NCBI RefSeq assembly: GCF_040144835.1
Contig: NZ_CP151632.1
Coordinates: forward strand, 2,542,001-2,606,000
DNA: 64,000 nucleotides
Reading direction: 5' to 3'
Source of the DNA: Microbacterium sp. LWS13-1.2
GTDB lineage: Bacteria; Actinomycetota; Actinomycetes; Actinomycetales; Microbacteriaceae
Both the position numbers and the translations under genes were made by a program. Under the pieces are notes generated by a model. That model saw only the letters and a program-made list of their open reading frames with translations. It had not been told where the DNA came from and did not search any database. Positions 50,133-58,079 of the stretch are shown here, piece after piece (within the stretch, counting starts at the first letter, position 1; each line of letters begins with the position of its first letter).

Positions 50133-52112
50133 TCAGCCGCGGGTGCGCGCGTCGCGCTCGGCGAGGGCGGCGAGGCGGGCGTTGTACGCCTCGAGCTCGG
50201 CGTCGCCGGTGCGGTCGGCATGCCGATCGCGGCGCTTGGTCTCGCGGTCGTCGCTGCGGCTCCACTGGATCGCGACGGTGATGGCGAGGATGAGGGTCGG
50301 GATCTCGCCGATCGACCACGCGATGCCGCCGCCGGTGTACTGGTCCTCCAGCGGCGTGGCGCCCCAGGTGCGGCCCATCGCGCCGAACCACTCCGCGATC
50401 ATGAGGCCCTCCTGCATCATGATCGCGATGCCGAAGAACGCGTGCATGGCCATGACGCCGATGAGGAGCAGCAGCCGGCCGGGATAGGGCAGGCGGTAGG
50501 GGACCGGGTCGATGCCGATGAGGCTCATCACGAAGAGGTAGCCCGTGATGAGGAAGTGCGCGATCATCCACTCGTGCCCGAGGTGGTCGTACAGCGACCA
50601 CCGGAACAGTTCGGTGTAGTAGAAGACCCAGAGCGAACCGACGAACAGGCCGGCGGCGATGAAGGGGTTGGTCAGCACGCGGGCGACCGGCGAGTGCACC
50701 GCCCACAGGAGCCACTCACGGCCGCCGCGCGTGCCGTCGTCGCGCTTGTGGATCGCCCGCGCGGCGAGCGTGATCGGCGCTCCCGGCACCAGCAGCAGCG
50801 GGATGGCCATGGTGAGCAGCATGTGCCCGACCATGTGCATGCTGAACAGATAGTCCTGGTACACGTTGATGACGCCGCCGGTGACCCAGACGAGCAGCAG
50901 CCAGCCGGCCACCCACATGATGGTGCGGTACACCGGCCATGCGTCGCCGCGGCGACGCAGCCGCCAGACTCCGACGAGGTAGAAGAAGATCGCGAAGCCG
51001 GCGACGATCGCCCACAGCAGGTCGATGTTCCACGACGTGAGCCAGCGGTCCAGCGTCAGCTCGGGCGGCAGCGGGGCATCGGTGAGGCGCTCTGCCGGTG
51101 TCGGCGTCTCGGGGATGAGGGGGGCGACCGGCGGGGGCGTGCGGGCGAGGGCGGCCGCCGCTCCGCTCGCGGCGCCCATCAGCACGAGCTCGAATCCGAC
51201 GAGGGTCCAGAACGACCGCGCGGCCCGTTCGGTTTCCCGCATGCGACCGATCAGCCGCGTGCGGTACCAGGCGCCGAACAGCCCCAGCACGATCAGCGCA
51301 AGCACCTTCACGCCGAGGATCACGCCGTAGGGCGACAGCAGCGCCGACCAGTCCCGCAGCCCGATCGCGGCGCGCACCGTGCCCGACACCGCGACGACCG
51401 CGAAGGCGGCGAGCGCGATGCTCGAGTAGCGCGCGACCGTCGAGGCACTGCCTTCGCGCGACTGGAGGGGCCGTACGATCACCACGAGCAGCAGTCCGCC
51501 GAGCCACACCGCGGCCGCGAGGATGTGCAGGATCAGGGCCGTCATCGCCTCGTGATGGAAGGCCTCCTCGCCGGAGTGGCCCTGGGTGCCCATGGGGACG
51601 AGGGATGCCGCCGCCAGCAGTGCGACGAAGAAGGTGGCGGTCCACGACCGCACGGCGAAGGTCAGCACCGTGAGGGCGGCGCCGGCGAGGGTGGTGATGA
51701 GCCACGTACGGCCGACCTCGGTCTCGACGATGTAGCGGCCGAGCTGGGCGCCGAACTCGGGGCCGATGCTGATGACGGGGTTGAACGCGTCGATGAAGGT
51801 CAGGAACCCGGTCGCTGCGGCGGCCATCGTGAACACCGCCGCCGAGATCGAGGCGGTGTCGAGGGCGATGTCGAACTCGCGCTCGCCGGCGCGCAGGGCG
51901 AAGAGCGCGGTGACCAGCACGCCGACCATGCCGGCGGCCGAGAGGTTGACGACGAGCTTCGCCGTCGGCAGCCCCCAGCGCACCCACGGCCCGGGATCGG
52001 CGATCGCGAGGGGCGCGGCGCCGCCGCCGAAGGCCAGCGCCCACACCATCACCGCGAGCGCGGCGACGACGAGGATCGTGGGCCCGACGGCCCGCAGCGC
52101 GCGGGGGTTCAC
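50133..52112 (-). CDS. CopD-CtaG fusion membrane protein (copper transfer / oxidase assembly)
   Basis: A 659-residue protein with about 15 hydrophobic segments. The N-terminal half matches the CopD copper-resistance domain ('GHSGEEAFHHEAMTALILH' contains metal-binding His residues). The C-terminal half matches the cytochrome-oxidase-assembly CtaG (Caa3) family ('YQDYLFSMHMVGHMLLTMA', with Met and His ligands, and 'LGHEWMIAHFLITGYLF'). Such fusions are common in actinobacteria and thought to move copper to the oxidase. GTG start 6 nt after TAGGCT (minus strand, bases 52119-52124), leaderless. The tail is charged and cytoplasmic. Confidence 0.9.
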   Translation of the reverse strand: MNPRALRAVGPTILVVAALAVMVWALAFGGGAAPLAIADPGPWVRWGLPTAKLVVNLSAAGMVGVLVTALFALRAGEREFDIALDTASISAAVFTMAAAATGFLTFIDAFNPVISIGPEFGAQLGRYIVETEVGRTWLITTLAGAALTVLTFAVRSWTATFFVALLAAASLVPMGTQGHSGEEAFHHEAMTALILHILAAAVWLGGLLLVVIVRPLQSREGSASTVARYSSIALAAFAVVAVSGTVRAAIGLRDWSALLSPYGVILGVKVLALIVLGLFGAWYRTRLIGRMRETERAARSFWTLVGFELVLMGAASGAAAALARTPPPVAPLIPETPTPAERLTDAPLPPELTLDRWLTSWNIDLLWAIVAGFAIFFYLVGVWRLRRRGDAWPVYRTIMWVAGWLLLVWVTGGVINVYQDYLFSMHMVGHMLLTMAIPLLLVPGAPITLAARAIHKRDDGTRGGREWLLWAVHSPVARVLTNPFIAAGLFVGSLWVFYYTELFRWSLYDHLGHEWMIAHFLITGYLFVMSLIGIDPVPYRLPYPGRLLLLIGVMAMHAFFGIAIMMQEGLMIAEWFGAMGRTWGATPLEDQYTGGGIAWSIGEIPTLILAITVAIQWSRSDDRETKRRDRHADRTGDAELEAYNARLAALAERDARTRG

Positions 52113-52137
52113 CCCCCAAGCCTACGTTGCCGAATTC

Positions 52138-52152
52138 CGGTCGTTGAGCGAG
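52138..52152. repeat. Palindromic repeat copy G (half element)
   Basis: CGGTCGTTGAGCGAG, the single-arm core of the repeat family, without its partner. It lies in the 122-nt spacer between the CopD-CtaG and hup genes. Confidence 0.7.
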
Positions 52153-52181
52153 GCCCGGCGGCATGCCCCGCGCAGACAGCA

Positions 52182-52218
52182 GGAGAGGGGATGCCGCGGG
52201 TCGCGGCATCCCCTCTCC
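52182..52218 (-). terminator. Terminator of the HU gene
   Basis: A 17-bp perfect stem (GGAGAGGGGATGCCGCG at 52182-52198, complement at 52202-52218) with a 3-nt loop, 17 nt after the HU stop codon. Confidence 0.8.
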
Positions 52219-52234
52219 GGAGGTCTGCGTCGGA

Positions 52235-52522
52235 TTACTTGACGGCAGCCTTGAGCTTCGAGCCCGCGGTGACCTTGACGCGCTTGCCCGCGGGGATCTT
52301 GATCTCCTCGCCCGTCTGCGGGTTGCGGCCGGTGCGAGCGGAGGTGGCGACCTGCTCGAACGCGATCCAGCCCGGGATCGAGACCTTGCTGCCGGCGGCG
52401 ACCGCGTCGGAGACGGTGGAGAAGAGGGAGTCGAGCACGCCCGAGACGGCCGACTGGCTCTGGCCGGTCGCGCTCGCGATGCTCGCGACGAGTTCGGTCT
52501 TGGTGATGGTCTTGTCGGCCAT
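52235..52522 (-). CDS. hup: HU-family nucleoid protein
   Basis: A 95-residue bacterial histone-like protein. The start 'ADKTITKTELVASIASATG' and the DNA-arm motif 'RTGRNPQTGEEIKIPAGKRV' are characteristic, with 'KVSIPGWIAFEQV' between. It binds and bends DNA as a dimer. The ATG at 52522 is preceded by a GGAGGAC box. Unlike mycobacterial HupB it lacks a long Lys/Ala tail. The gene ends before a strong terminator and is probably monocistronic. Confidence 0.95.
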   Translation of the reverse strand: MADKTITKTELVASIASATGQSQSAVSGVLDSLFSTVSDAVAAGSKVSIPGWIAFEQVATSARTGRNPQTGEEIKIPAGKRVKVTAGSKLKAAVK

Positions 52523-52732
52523 GTGGTTGTCCTCCAAAGACGGCGGATGCCGTCTTGTCATTGCTGGGACCGGATGGCTTCGCCCCCCGGCTGGTCGGTT
52601 CGACCGGGACCGAATGTACCTGACACGACCGACAGATCCGCGTATTTTCGCGGATTTCTGAGGTTATCGGCCGCGTGTCGTGTGACTGGTGTGACTGATG
52701 GGGCTGATGTGACGAGTTCTCACCCGCGATGC

Positions 52733-53326
52733 TCAGCTTCGGTGCGCCGTGATGAGCTCGCGTGCCGTCCGCGCGAACGCGGGACCGACGCGGTCCTGAC
52801 CGTCGAGATAGCCGCCGACGAGCGCGGCATCCCGCAACAGCACGAGGGACGCCGCGACCGCCTCGGGATCGCGCAGCCGGGCGCCCTCGGCGAGCTGGCG
52901 GAGAGTGGCGCGGAACCACTCGCGATGTTCGGCGATGAGGTCGCGGACCGGACCCTGGTCGGGGTACTCGGCCGCGGCGTTGATGAACGGGCACCCGCGC
53001 GTGTGCCGCTCCCGGATGTCCTGCTCGATGCCCGCGACAACGAGGTCCAGCAGCACGTCGGGGTCGTCCGAGACCTCTGCCGCCTGGGCGAAGAGTGAAC
53101 GCAGGCCCTGGTCCTCGCCCTCGAGGTAGGCGAGCACGAGACCCTCTTTGCCGGCGAACTGCTTGTACATCGTGGCACGGGTCACACCCGCCTCTTCGAT
53201 GATGCGATCGACGCCGACCGAGTGGATGCCCTCGTTGTAGAAGAGGTCGGTCGCCGCCTGGAGAAGCCGCTCGCGGGCGGGCGACGGACGATGTGCCGCG
53301 GTGGTCGCGGCGACGGTGGTGCTCAT
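52733..53326 (-). CDS. TetR-family regulator (hydrolase module)
   Basis: A 197-residue regulator: N-terminal helix-turn-helix 'RERLLQAATDLFYNEG' and 'VGVDRIIEEAGVTRATMYKQF', then a helical ligand domain with 'CPFINAAAEYPDQG', a pattern seen in TetR members controlling small-molecule enzymes. It is divergent from the alpha/beta hydrolase at 53551, whose promoter carries an inverted repeat in its spacer, so it likely represses that gene. ATG 53326 has a GAAGGGG box upstream; an upstream ATG would add 40 residues not typical of the family. Confidence 0.9.
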   Translation of the reverse strand: MSTTVAATTAAHRPSPARERLLQAATDLFYNEGIHSVGVDRIIEEAGVTRATMYKQFAGKEGLVLAYLEGEDQGLRSLFAQAAEVSDDPDVLLDLVVAGIEQDIRERHTRGCPFINAAAEYPDQGPVRDLIAEHREWFRATLRQLAEGARLRDPEAVAASLVLLRDAALVGGYLDGQDRVGPAFARTARELITAHRS

Positions 53327-53436
53327 GGATCCCCTTCCAGTCCTCCATCGTGCCATCGTTTCTGCCCGCTGACCGGGTGCGGAAGCGCGGCCCGAATCGG
53401 GCTCCGGAATCATTTCAAGAATTTCTGGGAATAGTC

Positions 53437-53465
53437 TTGCATACATAGAACGTTCGGTCTACCAT
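53437..53465 (+). promoter_or_regulatory. Promoter with TetR-type operator in its spacer
   Basis: TTGCAT (53437-53442) and TACCAT (53460-53465) are 17 nt apart. Within the spacer lies TAGAACGTTCGGTCTA (53446-53461), an imperfect inverted repeat with TAGA/TCTA ends as in many TetR operators. Confidence 0.6.
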
Positions 53466-53550
53466 CGGTCACATCAGCCGGAGACACACCAGGATCCGGA
53501 ACCTGAGACCACAACAGAACCCACCGCATCACCCACACAAGGAGCACGAC

Positions 53551-54405
53551 ATGAACACCACGACCAAGACCCCGATCGTCCTCATCCACGGCCTCTGGAT
53601 GACCCCCAAGAGCTGGGACACGTGGGCCGAGCGCTTCCGCGCCGCCGGCCACCAGGTGATCGTCCCCGGCTGGCCCGGCATCGACGACCGCTCGGTCGAA
53701 GACATCCGCCGGAACCCCGAGGCGCTAAAGGGCACCGGCCTGAAGCAGATCGCCGACAACTACGAGCGCATCATCCGCGCCCTCCCCGAGAAGCCGATCA
53801 TCATCGGCCACTCCTTCGGGGGAGTCCTCACCCAGATGCTCGCCGACCGCGACCTCGGTGTCGCCTACGTGGGCGTCGCTCCCGGGCAGACCGCCGGCGT
53901 CACGACCCTCCCGCTCTCGACACTGTGGACCGGCACGCCGATCCTCGCGAACCCCTTCGGAAAGAACGGCGCCAAGCCGCTGTCGAAGCGGCACTTCCAC
54001 TTCACCTTCGGAAACGACCTTCCGCGCGCGGCGTCCGACGAGCTGTGGGAGGAGTTCGCGGTGAACTCGTACAACCGGGTCTTCTTCGAGGGCGTGCTCT
54101 CGGTGCTGAACGAGAAGGGCGGCGTCACGCACGTCGACTACGGCCGCACCGGCCGCGCACCGCTCCTCATCATCACCGGCGAGATCGACCACGTCGTGCC
54201 GCCGGCGATCGGCGAGGCGATCGTGAAGAAGTACAAGGCGTCCGGCAGCCCTGCCGTCGTCGAGTATAAGACCTACCCGGGGCGCACCCACCGGCTGGTG
54301 AGCCAGGATGGCTGGGAGGAGATCGCCGACTACGCGCTCGAATGGGCGACGACGCACCAGGTGCGCGAGACGGAGCAGGCTCCCGAGACGGAGGCGGCGC
54401 AGTAA
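53551..54405 (+). CDS. Alpha/beta-fold hydrolase
   Basis: A 284-residue hydrolase: oxyanion 'VLIHGLWMTPKSW', nucleophile elbow 'IIGHSFGGVL' (Ser), Asp in 'ITGEIDHVVPP' and His in 'YPGRTHRLVSQDG'. All three catalytic positions are present. The class includes esterases and haloperoxidase-like enzymes; no substrate is evident. AAGGAG box 6 nt before the ATG. A TetR gene lies divergent, and the operator in its promoter suggests induction by a ligand. Confidence 0.9.
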   Translation: MNTTTKTPIVLIHGLWMTPKSWDTWAERFRAAGHQVIVPGWPGIDDRSVEDIRRNPEALKGTGLKQIADNYERIIRALPEKPIIIGHSFGGVLTQMLADRDLGVAYVGVAPGQTAGVTTLPLSTLWTGTPILANPFGKNGAKPLSKRHFHFTFGNDLPRAASDELWEEFAVNSYNRVFFEGVLSVLNEKGGVTHVDYGRTGRAPLLIITGEIDHVVPPAIGEAIVKKYKASGSPAVVEYKTYPGRTHRLVSQDGWEEIADYALEWATTHQVRETEQAPETEAAQ

Positions 54406-54518
54406 CCGGATGCCCCGCCCTGCGCCGGCGGGAAACCACTTCGCCGCTGAGCCACCATGCCCTGTGTGGTGGCCCAGCGGTCGAGTGGTGTCTCGGCCGG
54501 TGTCCGCGGTGGGACGCA

Positions 54519-54550
54519 GAGGCCCGAGGCTCGCGAGAGCCCCGGGCCTC
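54519..54550. terminator. Bidirectional terminator between convergent hydrolases
   Basis: GAGGCCCGAGGCTC (54519-54532) and GAGCCCCGGGCCTC (54537-54550), one mismatch in 14, 4-nt loop. Positioned between the stops at 54405 and 54557. Confidence 0.65.
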
Positions 54551-54556
54551 ATCGCG

Positions 54557-55687
54557 TCAGGCGTGCAGGCCTCGCAGAGCGGCGACGACGTCGTCGTGCC
54601 AGCGCCGCGCAGCGGGAAGCGCCGCCGTGAAGATCGGGGTGTCGTGCGTCACGCCCTGGTATCGCACGACACTCGCCTCCACCCCCGCCCGCCGCAGCGC
54701 CGCCCCGTATGCGTCGCCGTCGCCACGGAGCGGGTCGTACTCGGCCGTCAGGATCACCGCGGGCGGCAAGCCCTCGAGGGATGCGGCGAGAAGCGGTGAG
54801 GCATAGGGCTCACGCGCCTGGCGCGGGTCGGCGAGATAGGTTCGCGCCACAGAGCGCAGCTCGCGCAGGGCGATGAACCGCGGGATGCCGAGGGCTCGTG
54901 TCGCCCCGAGGTCCAGGTGGCCGCCGGTCAGGTCGACCACGGGGACCTCGAGCACCTGCAGCCGGAGAGGACGGCCGCCTCGGTCACGATTGACCAGCGT
55001 CACCGCGGCGGCGAGATTCGCTCCGGCCGATGTGCCCGCCACCCCGATGCGGTGCGCGTCGATCCCGAGCTCGTCGGCCGCAGCGAACAGCCACTCGAGT
55101 GCTGCATGCGCCTGCTCCACCGCCACGGGATACGGATGCTCCGGTGCGAGGGCATAGTCGACCGCGGCGACCGCGACGCCGGCGTCGTGCACGCGACGCC
55201 GGTTCGCGGCATCCGTGGTGGGATAACCGATGCCGCCGATGCGGAATGCGCCGCCGAAGAAGGACAGCACGCCCGGCACGCCCCGCGCCGGAGGGGCGTC
55301 GGGGTCAGGGTGATAGACGCGCACACGAACGTCGGGATGGCCGGACACCTCGACGACGTGCTCGGTGGTGCGGATCCGCGGTCCCGCGAGACCCACCTTG
55401 TGCAGCTCGCGGCGGTCCCACGCGAGAGCGGCCTGGCGGTGCCGTGCCCGCGCACGGGCGTTCGGTCCGACGACCGGCGGCGCTGCGGCGGATGCCTGGG
55501 AGACGGTGTCCTGCGGCGGGGCGGCTGCTGCCGGCGTCGGGCCGCCTCCCATGCCGGTCATCGCCGCGGGCCCCTTGGCGAACGGCCACAGCGCGCTCAG
55601 CCGCGAGCGCACCGAGCCCAGCGCCTGGTCGAAGAGATACTTGCGGTGCACACGCAGGCGCTCCTCGAAGAACGGATCCAGCGGCAT
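54557..55687 (-). CDS. HSL-family esterase/lipase
   Basis: A 376-residue hydrolase of the hormone-sensitive lipase type: nucleophile motif 'GVAGTSAGANLAAAV' (G-T-S-A-G), 'ILTAEYDPLRGDGDAYG' with the catalytic Asp, and His in 'RYQGVTHDTPIF'. The family HGGG oxyanion motif reads 'FFGGAFRIG', so its His is replaced by Phe while both central Gly are kept. The N-terminal 80 residues are a cap-like region and Ala-rich. A GGGGAGTG box precedes the ATG. Convergent with the hydrolase at 53551, separated by a terminator. Confidence 0.88.
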   Translation of the reverse strand: MPLDPFFEERLRVHRKYLFDQALGSVRSRLSALWPFAKGPAAMTGMGGGPTPAAAAPPQDTVSQASAAAPPVVGPNARARARHRQAALAWDRRELHKVGLAGPRIRTTEHVVEVSGHPDVRVRVYHPDPDAPPARGVPGVLSFFGGAFRIGGIGYPTTDAANRRRVHDAGVAVAAVDYALAPEHPYPVAVEQAHAALEWLFAAADELGIDAHRIGVAGTSAGANLAAAVTLVNRDRGGRPLRLQVLEVPVVDLTGGHLDLGATRALGIPRFIALRELRSVARTYLADPRQAREPYASPLLAASLEGLPPAVILTAEYDPLRGDGDAYGAALRRAGVEASVVRYQGVTHDTPIFTAALPAARRWHDDVVAALRGLHA

Positions 55688-55822
55688 CCATCACTCCCCT
55701 GTATGACGTCATGCCGAGTGTAGGGCCGGAGCCCGCGGCGCTGACGGGTATTGACACCGAGCGGAAACGGGGAGTGACCGCGTGCTGGCCTCGGCCATCT
55801 GTGAGCAGTCAGAGGCGGGCCG

Positions 55823-56170
55823 TCACGCGGCGTCGATCGCCGCGGTGAGCGCGGCTCTCATCGCGGCGTTCCATGATCCGTCGAGATGGTTCTCGAGGAG
55901 CGCCTCGGCGACGTCGGCCGGCTCCTCGCCCACGACGGAGCGGATCGGGATGCCGTCGGCGGCCGCGTGTTCGAACAGGAGCGCCAGATCGTCCAGGGCA
56001 CCGGCGGTCGCGTCGGCCTCTCCGATCGATCGGCGGTCCGCCAGGTAGGTCTCGAAGGTGCCGAACGCGGCACGGAACTCGGCGGGCAGCGCCGCGATCC
56101 GGGCGGTGCGGGGCGGCGACAGCGTGGGCTCATCGGCGGTGCCGGTGATCGTCGGACTCTGACTCGGCAT
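55823..56170 (-). CDS. DUF1048-like small helical protein
   Basis: A 115-residue protein. The segment 'LPAEFRAAFGTFETYLADR' and 'LDDLALLFEHAAADGIPIRSVVGEEPADVAEALL' resembles DUF1048 proteins, short helical proteins often encoded with PadR or TetR regulators. Function unknown. A GAAGGAGAA box lies 5-9 nt before the ATG. It diverges from a TetR gene with two palindromic operators between; it is the likely target. Confidence 0.7.
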   Translation of the reverse strand: MPSQSPTITGTADEPTLSPPRTARIAALPAEFRAAFGTFETYLADRRSIGEADATAGALDDLALLFEHAAADGIPIRSVVGEEPADVAEALLENHLDGSWNAAMRAALTAAIDAA

Positions 56171-56222
56171 GGGGTTCTCCTTCTGCGCCGGGGTCGGGCT
56201 CTACCGGGCCTGACTTCTAAGC

Positions 56223-56299
56223 GACACGCTACGTATCGTGTCACCGGACGCTAGCAGGCGTCCCCTCCGAGCCGCAACACGACACGTAGCGTCTAGTTT
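56223..56299. promoter_or_regulatory. Two operators and a -10 box between the DUF1048-like and TetR genes
   Basis: Site 1, 56223-56242: GACACGCTACGTATCGTGTC, a near-perfect palindrome. Site 2, about 56276-56296, repeats the CGACACGTAGCGTCT half-sites. TAGTTT (56294-56299) is the -10 box 6 nt before the TetR start and overlaps site 2, implying autorepression. Confidence 0.7.
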
Positions 56300-56305
56300 G
56301 GATGC

Positions 56306-56890
56306 ATGAATGCCGCACCCGACCCCAGCCGCCGCAGTGAGCGCGCTCACGTCGCCGTGCTCGACGCCGCCCTCGCACTGTGCCGCGAGAACGGGTTGGC
56401 CCAGCTCACGATCGAGGGGATCGCCGATCGCGCGGGCGTGAGCAAGAAGACGATCTACCGCTGGTGGCCGTCGAAGGGCGCGGTGCTGCTCGATGCGGTC
56501 TCGGAAGTCGCCAACCGGACCGCGCGCCACGGCGACACGGGGGATCTCGCCGCCGACATGCGCGCGCAGCTCAGCAACGTCGTCGCGATCATCAGCCCGC
56601 AGGACACGTCGCCGCTCGCCGCACTGGTGGCGGAGGGGCAGCGGGATCCCGCGCTGGCGGCATCCATCCGGGAGCAGCTGATCGTGCCGAGCATCGCGGG
56701 ATTCGAGGAGCGCATGCGATCCGCGCAGCGCGCCGGTCAGATTCCGGAGAACGCCGACTTCGGGGTGGCCCTCGACCTGTTCTACGGCCCGATCTACCAC
56801 CGGCTCGTGTATCGGCTCGGCCTGCCCGACGAGCACGAGATCCGCGCGCGTGTCGACCACGTCATCGCCGGGCTGCGCGCGATGGGGTGA
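56306..56890 (+). CDS. TetR-family regulator (DUF1048 module)
   Basis: A 194-residue regulator. Helix-turn-helix 'LTIEGIADRAGVSKKTIYRWW' is well conserved, with 'VLDAALALCRENG' before it; the C-terminal domain has 'FYGPIYHRLVYRLGLPDEHE', a block common in TetR_C-type domains. It probably represses itself and the divergent DUF1048-like gene through the two sites at 56223-56299. The ATG lies 6 nt after TAGTTT, leaderless. It ends before a strong bidirectional terminator. Confidence 0.9.
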   Translation: MNAAPDPSRRSERAHVAVLDAALALCRENGLAQLTIEGIADRAGVSKKTIYRWWPSKGAVLLDAVSEVANRTARHGDTGDLAADMRAQLSNVVAIISPQDTSPLAALVAEGQRDPALAASIREQLIVPSIAGFEERMRSAQRAGQIPENADFGVALDLFYGPIYHRLVYRLGLPDEHEIRARVDHVIAGLRAMG

Positions 56891-56908
56891 GCGCGATCGC
56901 AAAAACGC

Positions 56909-56944
56909 GGAAGGCCCTGAGTTCCGAGGAACTCCGGGCCTTCC
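56909..56944. terminator. Bidirectional terminator (TetR / rpsN)
   Basis: GGAAGGCCCTGAGTTCC (56909-56925) and GGAACTCCGGGCCTTCC (56928-56944) form a 17-bp stem with one mismatch. AAAAA just before it gives a T run for the minus-strand rpsN transcript. Confidence 0.85.
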
Positions 56945-56971
56945 GGCTGTGGTCTCAGCGACCGGGAATGC

Positions 56972-57277
56972 TCACCAGCTCGACTTGGTCACGCCGGGCA
57001 GCTCGCCGCGGTGCGCCATGTCACGGAAGCGGACACGCGAGATGCCGAACTTCGTGAGGACACCGCGGGGGCGGCCGTCGATGACGTCGCGCGAACGCAC
57101 GCGCACCGGCGAAGCGTTGCGGGGCAGCTTCTGCAGGCCCACGCGAGCGGCTTCGCGCTCCTCGTCGGTCGACGTCGGCGACACGAGCGCCTTCTTCAGC
57201 TCGGCGCGCTTGGCGGCGTAGCGGTCGACGACCGCCTTGCGCTGCTCGTTGCGCGCGATCTTGCTCTTCTTAGCCAT
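56972..57277 (-). CDS. rpsN: 30S ribosomal protein S14, zinc-free form
   Basis: A 101-residue S14: '[19 protein letters not shown]' start and '[20 protein letters not shown]' end. It contains no Cys, so it is the C- form, longer than the 61-residue zinc form. It is last in the rpmB-rpmG-rpsN order. In several actinobacteria such a trio is the zinc-starvation set controlled by Zur, but I find no Zur-like operator here. Confidence 0.96.
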   Translation of the reverse strand: MAKKSKIARNEQRKAVVDRYAAKRAELKKALVSPTSTDEEREAARVGLQKLPRNASPVRVRSRDVIDGRPRGVLTKFGISRVRFRDMAHRGELPGVTKSSW

Positions 57278-57280
57278 GGA

Positions 57281-57451
57281 TCAGCGCTCCTCTCGGAATT
57301 CGACGTGCTTGCGGATGACCGGATCGTACTTCTTCAGCACGATGCGGTCGGGGTTGTTGCGGCGGTTCTTGCGCGTGACGTAGGTGTAACCCGTGCCCGC
57401 GGTGGAACGCAGCTTGATGATCGGACGGACGTCCTGAGCCTTCTTGGCCAT
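57281..57451 (-). CDS. rpmG: 50S ribosomal protein L33
   Basis: A 56-residue protein: '[20 protein letters not shown]', '[17 protein letters not shown]' and '[16 protein letters not shown]'. No Cys, so again the zinc-free type. It lies between rpmB and rpsN, starts inside the rpmB stop (1-nt overlap) and ends 3 nt before rpsN. Basic and of normal length. Confidence 0.95.
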   Translation of the reverse strand: MAKKAQDVRPIIKLRSTAGTGYTYVTRKNRRNNPDRIVLKKYDPVIRKHVEFREER

Positions 57452-57687
57452 CAGAGCTTCACACCCTTCGCCTGGAGGTCACGGACGACCGACTCGATGC
57501 CACGGGCGTCGATGACTTTGATGCCCTTGGCCGAGACGTTGAGCTTGATGTTGCGACCCAGCGACGGAACGAAGTAGGTCTTCTTCTGCACGTTCGGGTC
57601 GAAGCGGCGCTTCGTCCGGCGGTGCGAGTGCGAGATGTTGTGACCGAAGCCGGGAACTGCTCCAGTCACCTGGCACACTGCTGCCAT
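57451..57687 (-). CDS. rpmB: 50S ribosomal protein L28
   Basis: A 78-residue protein: '[20 protein letters not shown]', '[20 protein letters not shown]' and '[20 protein letters not shown]'. One Cys only, so it has no zinc knuckle. First gene of the small ribosomal operon. The ATG has an AAGGAG box (minus strand) 6 nt upstream. Confidence 0.95.
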   Translation of the reverse strand: MAAVCQVTGAVPGFGHNISHSHRRTKRRFDPNVQKKTYFVPSLGRNIKLNVSAKGIKVIDARGIESVVRDLQAKGVKL

Positions 57688-57839
57688 AGTGATGTCTCCT
57701 TAGTACCGTGGAGCCGGACGGCCCCACCCAAGATCCCTTGTCTGCACCCTTCGACAAGCCGACGGACCGGGATCAACCGGCCTGAGGCGTGAGGATGAGG
57801 GCGCGAACTGCGTGCTGGAGTGCGCGCAGACAAAGAGAG

Positions 57840-57845
57840 AGTCTA
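57840..57845 (-). promoter_or_regulatory. Candidate -10 box of the rpmB operon
   Basis: TAGACT on the minus strand, about 150 nt upstream of rpmB, with a weak GTCAAG at a 19-nt distance. Most of 57688-58079 (392 nt) contains no gene; this box and the palindrome at 57932 are the only signals I see. Confidence 0.4.
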
Positions 57846-57931
57846 GCATGCACGGCGTGTCGGGCTTGACGGGAGCGATCTCCGCCATTCGTGGCACTCT
57901 CGGCGAGCGGCGTGCGGCCGCAGATCGACGT

Positions 57932-57947
57932 ATTCCGGTGCCGGAAT
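57932..57947. promoter_or_regulatory. Palindrome ATTCCGG-TG-CCGGAAT
   Basis: Perfect 7-bp arms around 2 nt in the divergent spacer between rpmB and the giant membrane protein. Possible operator; no regulator nearby. Confidence 0.35.
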
Positions 57948-58079
57948 CCATCCTGACAGGTCGTCCAACGATAGCCTTCTGCACGACGGCGGCCCCTGCG
58001 GTTGTCTACAAACTCTGCCGCGCGTGATTTCCGCTGGTGGAGCATGTTCGTCATTCCGGCGTGGGAGAGGACGACGCAG

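Noticed and set aside
50106..52661. Plus-strand open frame of 851 codons
   Set aside because: Antisense to the CopD-CtaG gene and hup, with no start signal and shadow composition.
57688..57850. Zur operator upstream of rpmB
   Set aside because: Looked for TGAnAAT-type palindromes and found none.
57812..58027. 71-codon plus-strand frame in the rpmB-giant protein spacer
   Set aside because: No ribosome binding site, no family, and it spans the probable promoters of both neighbours.
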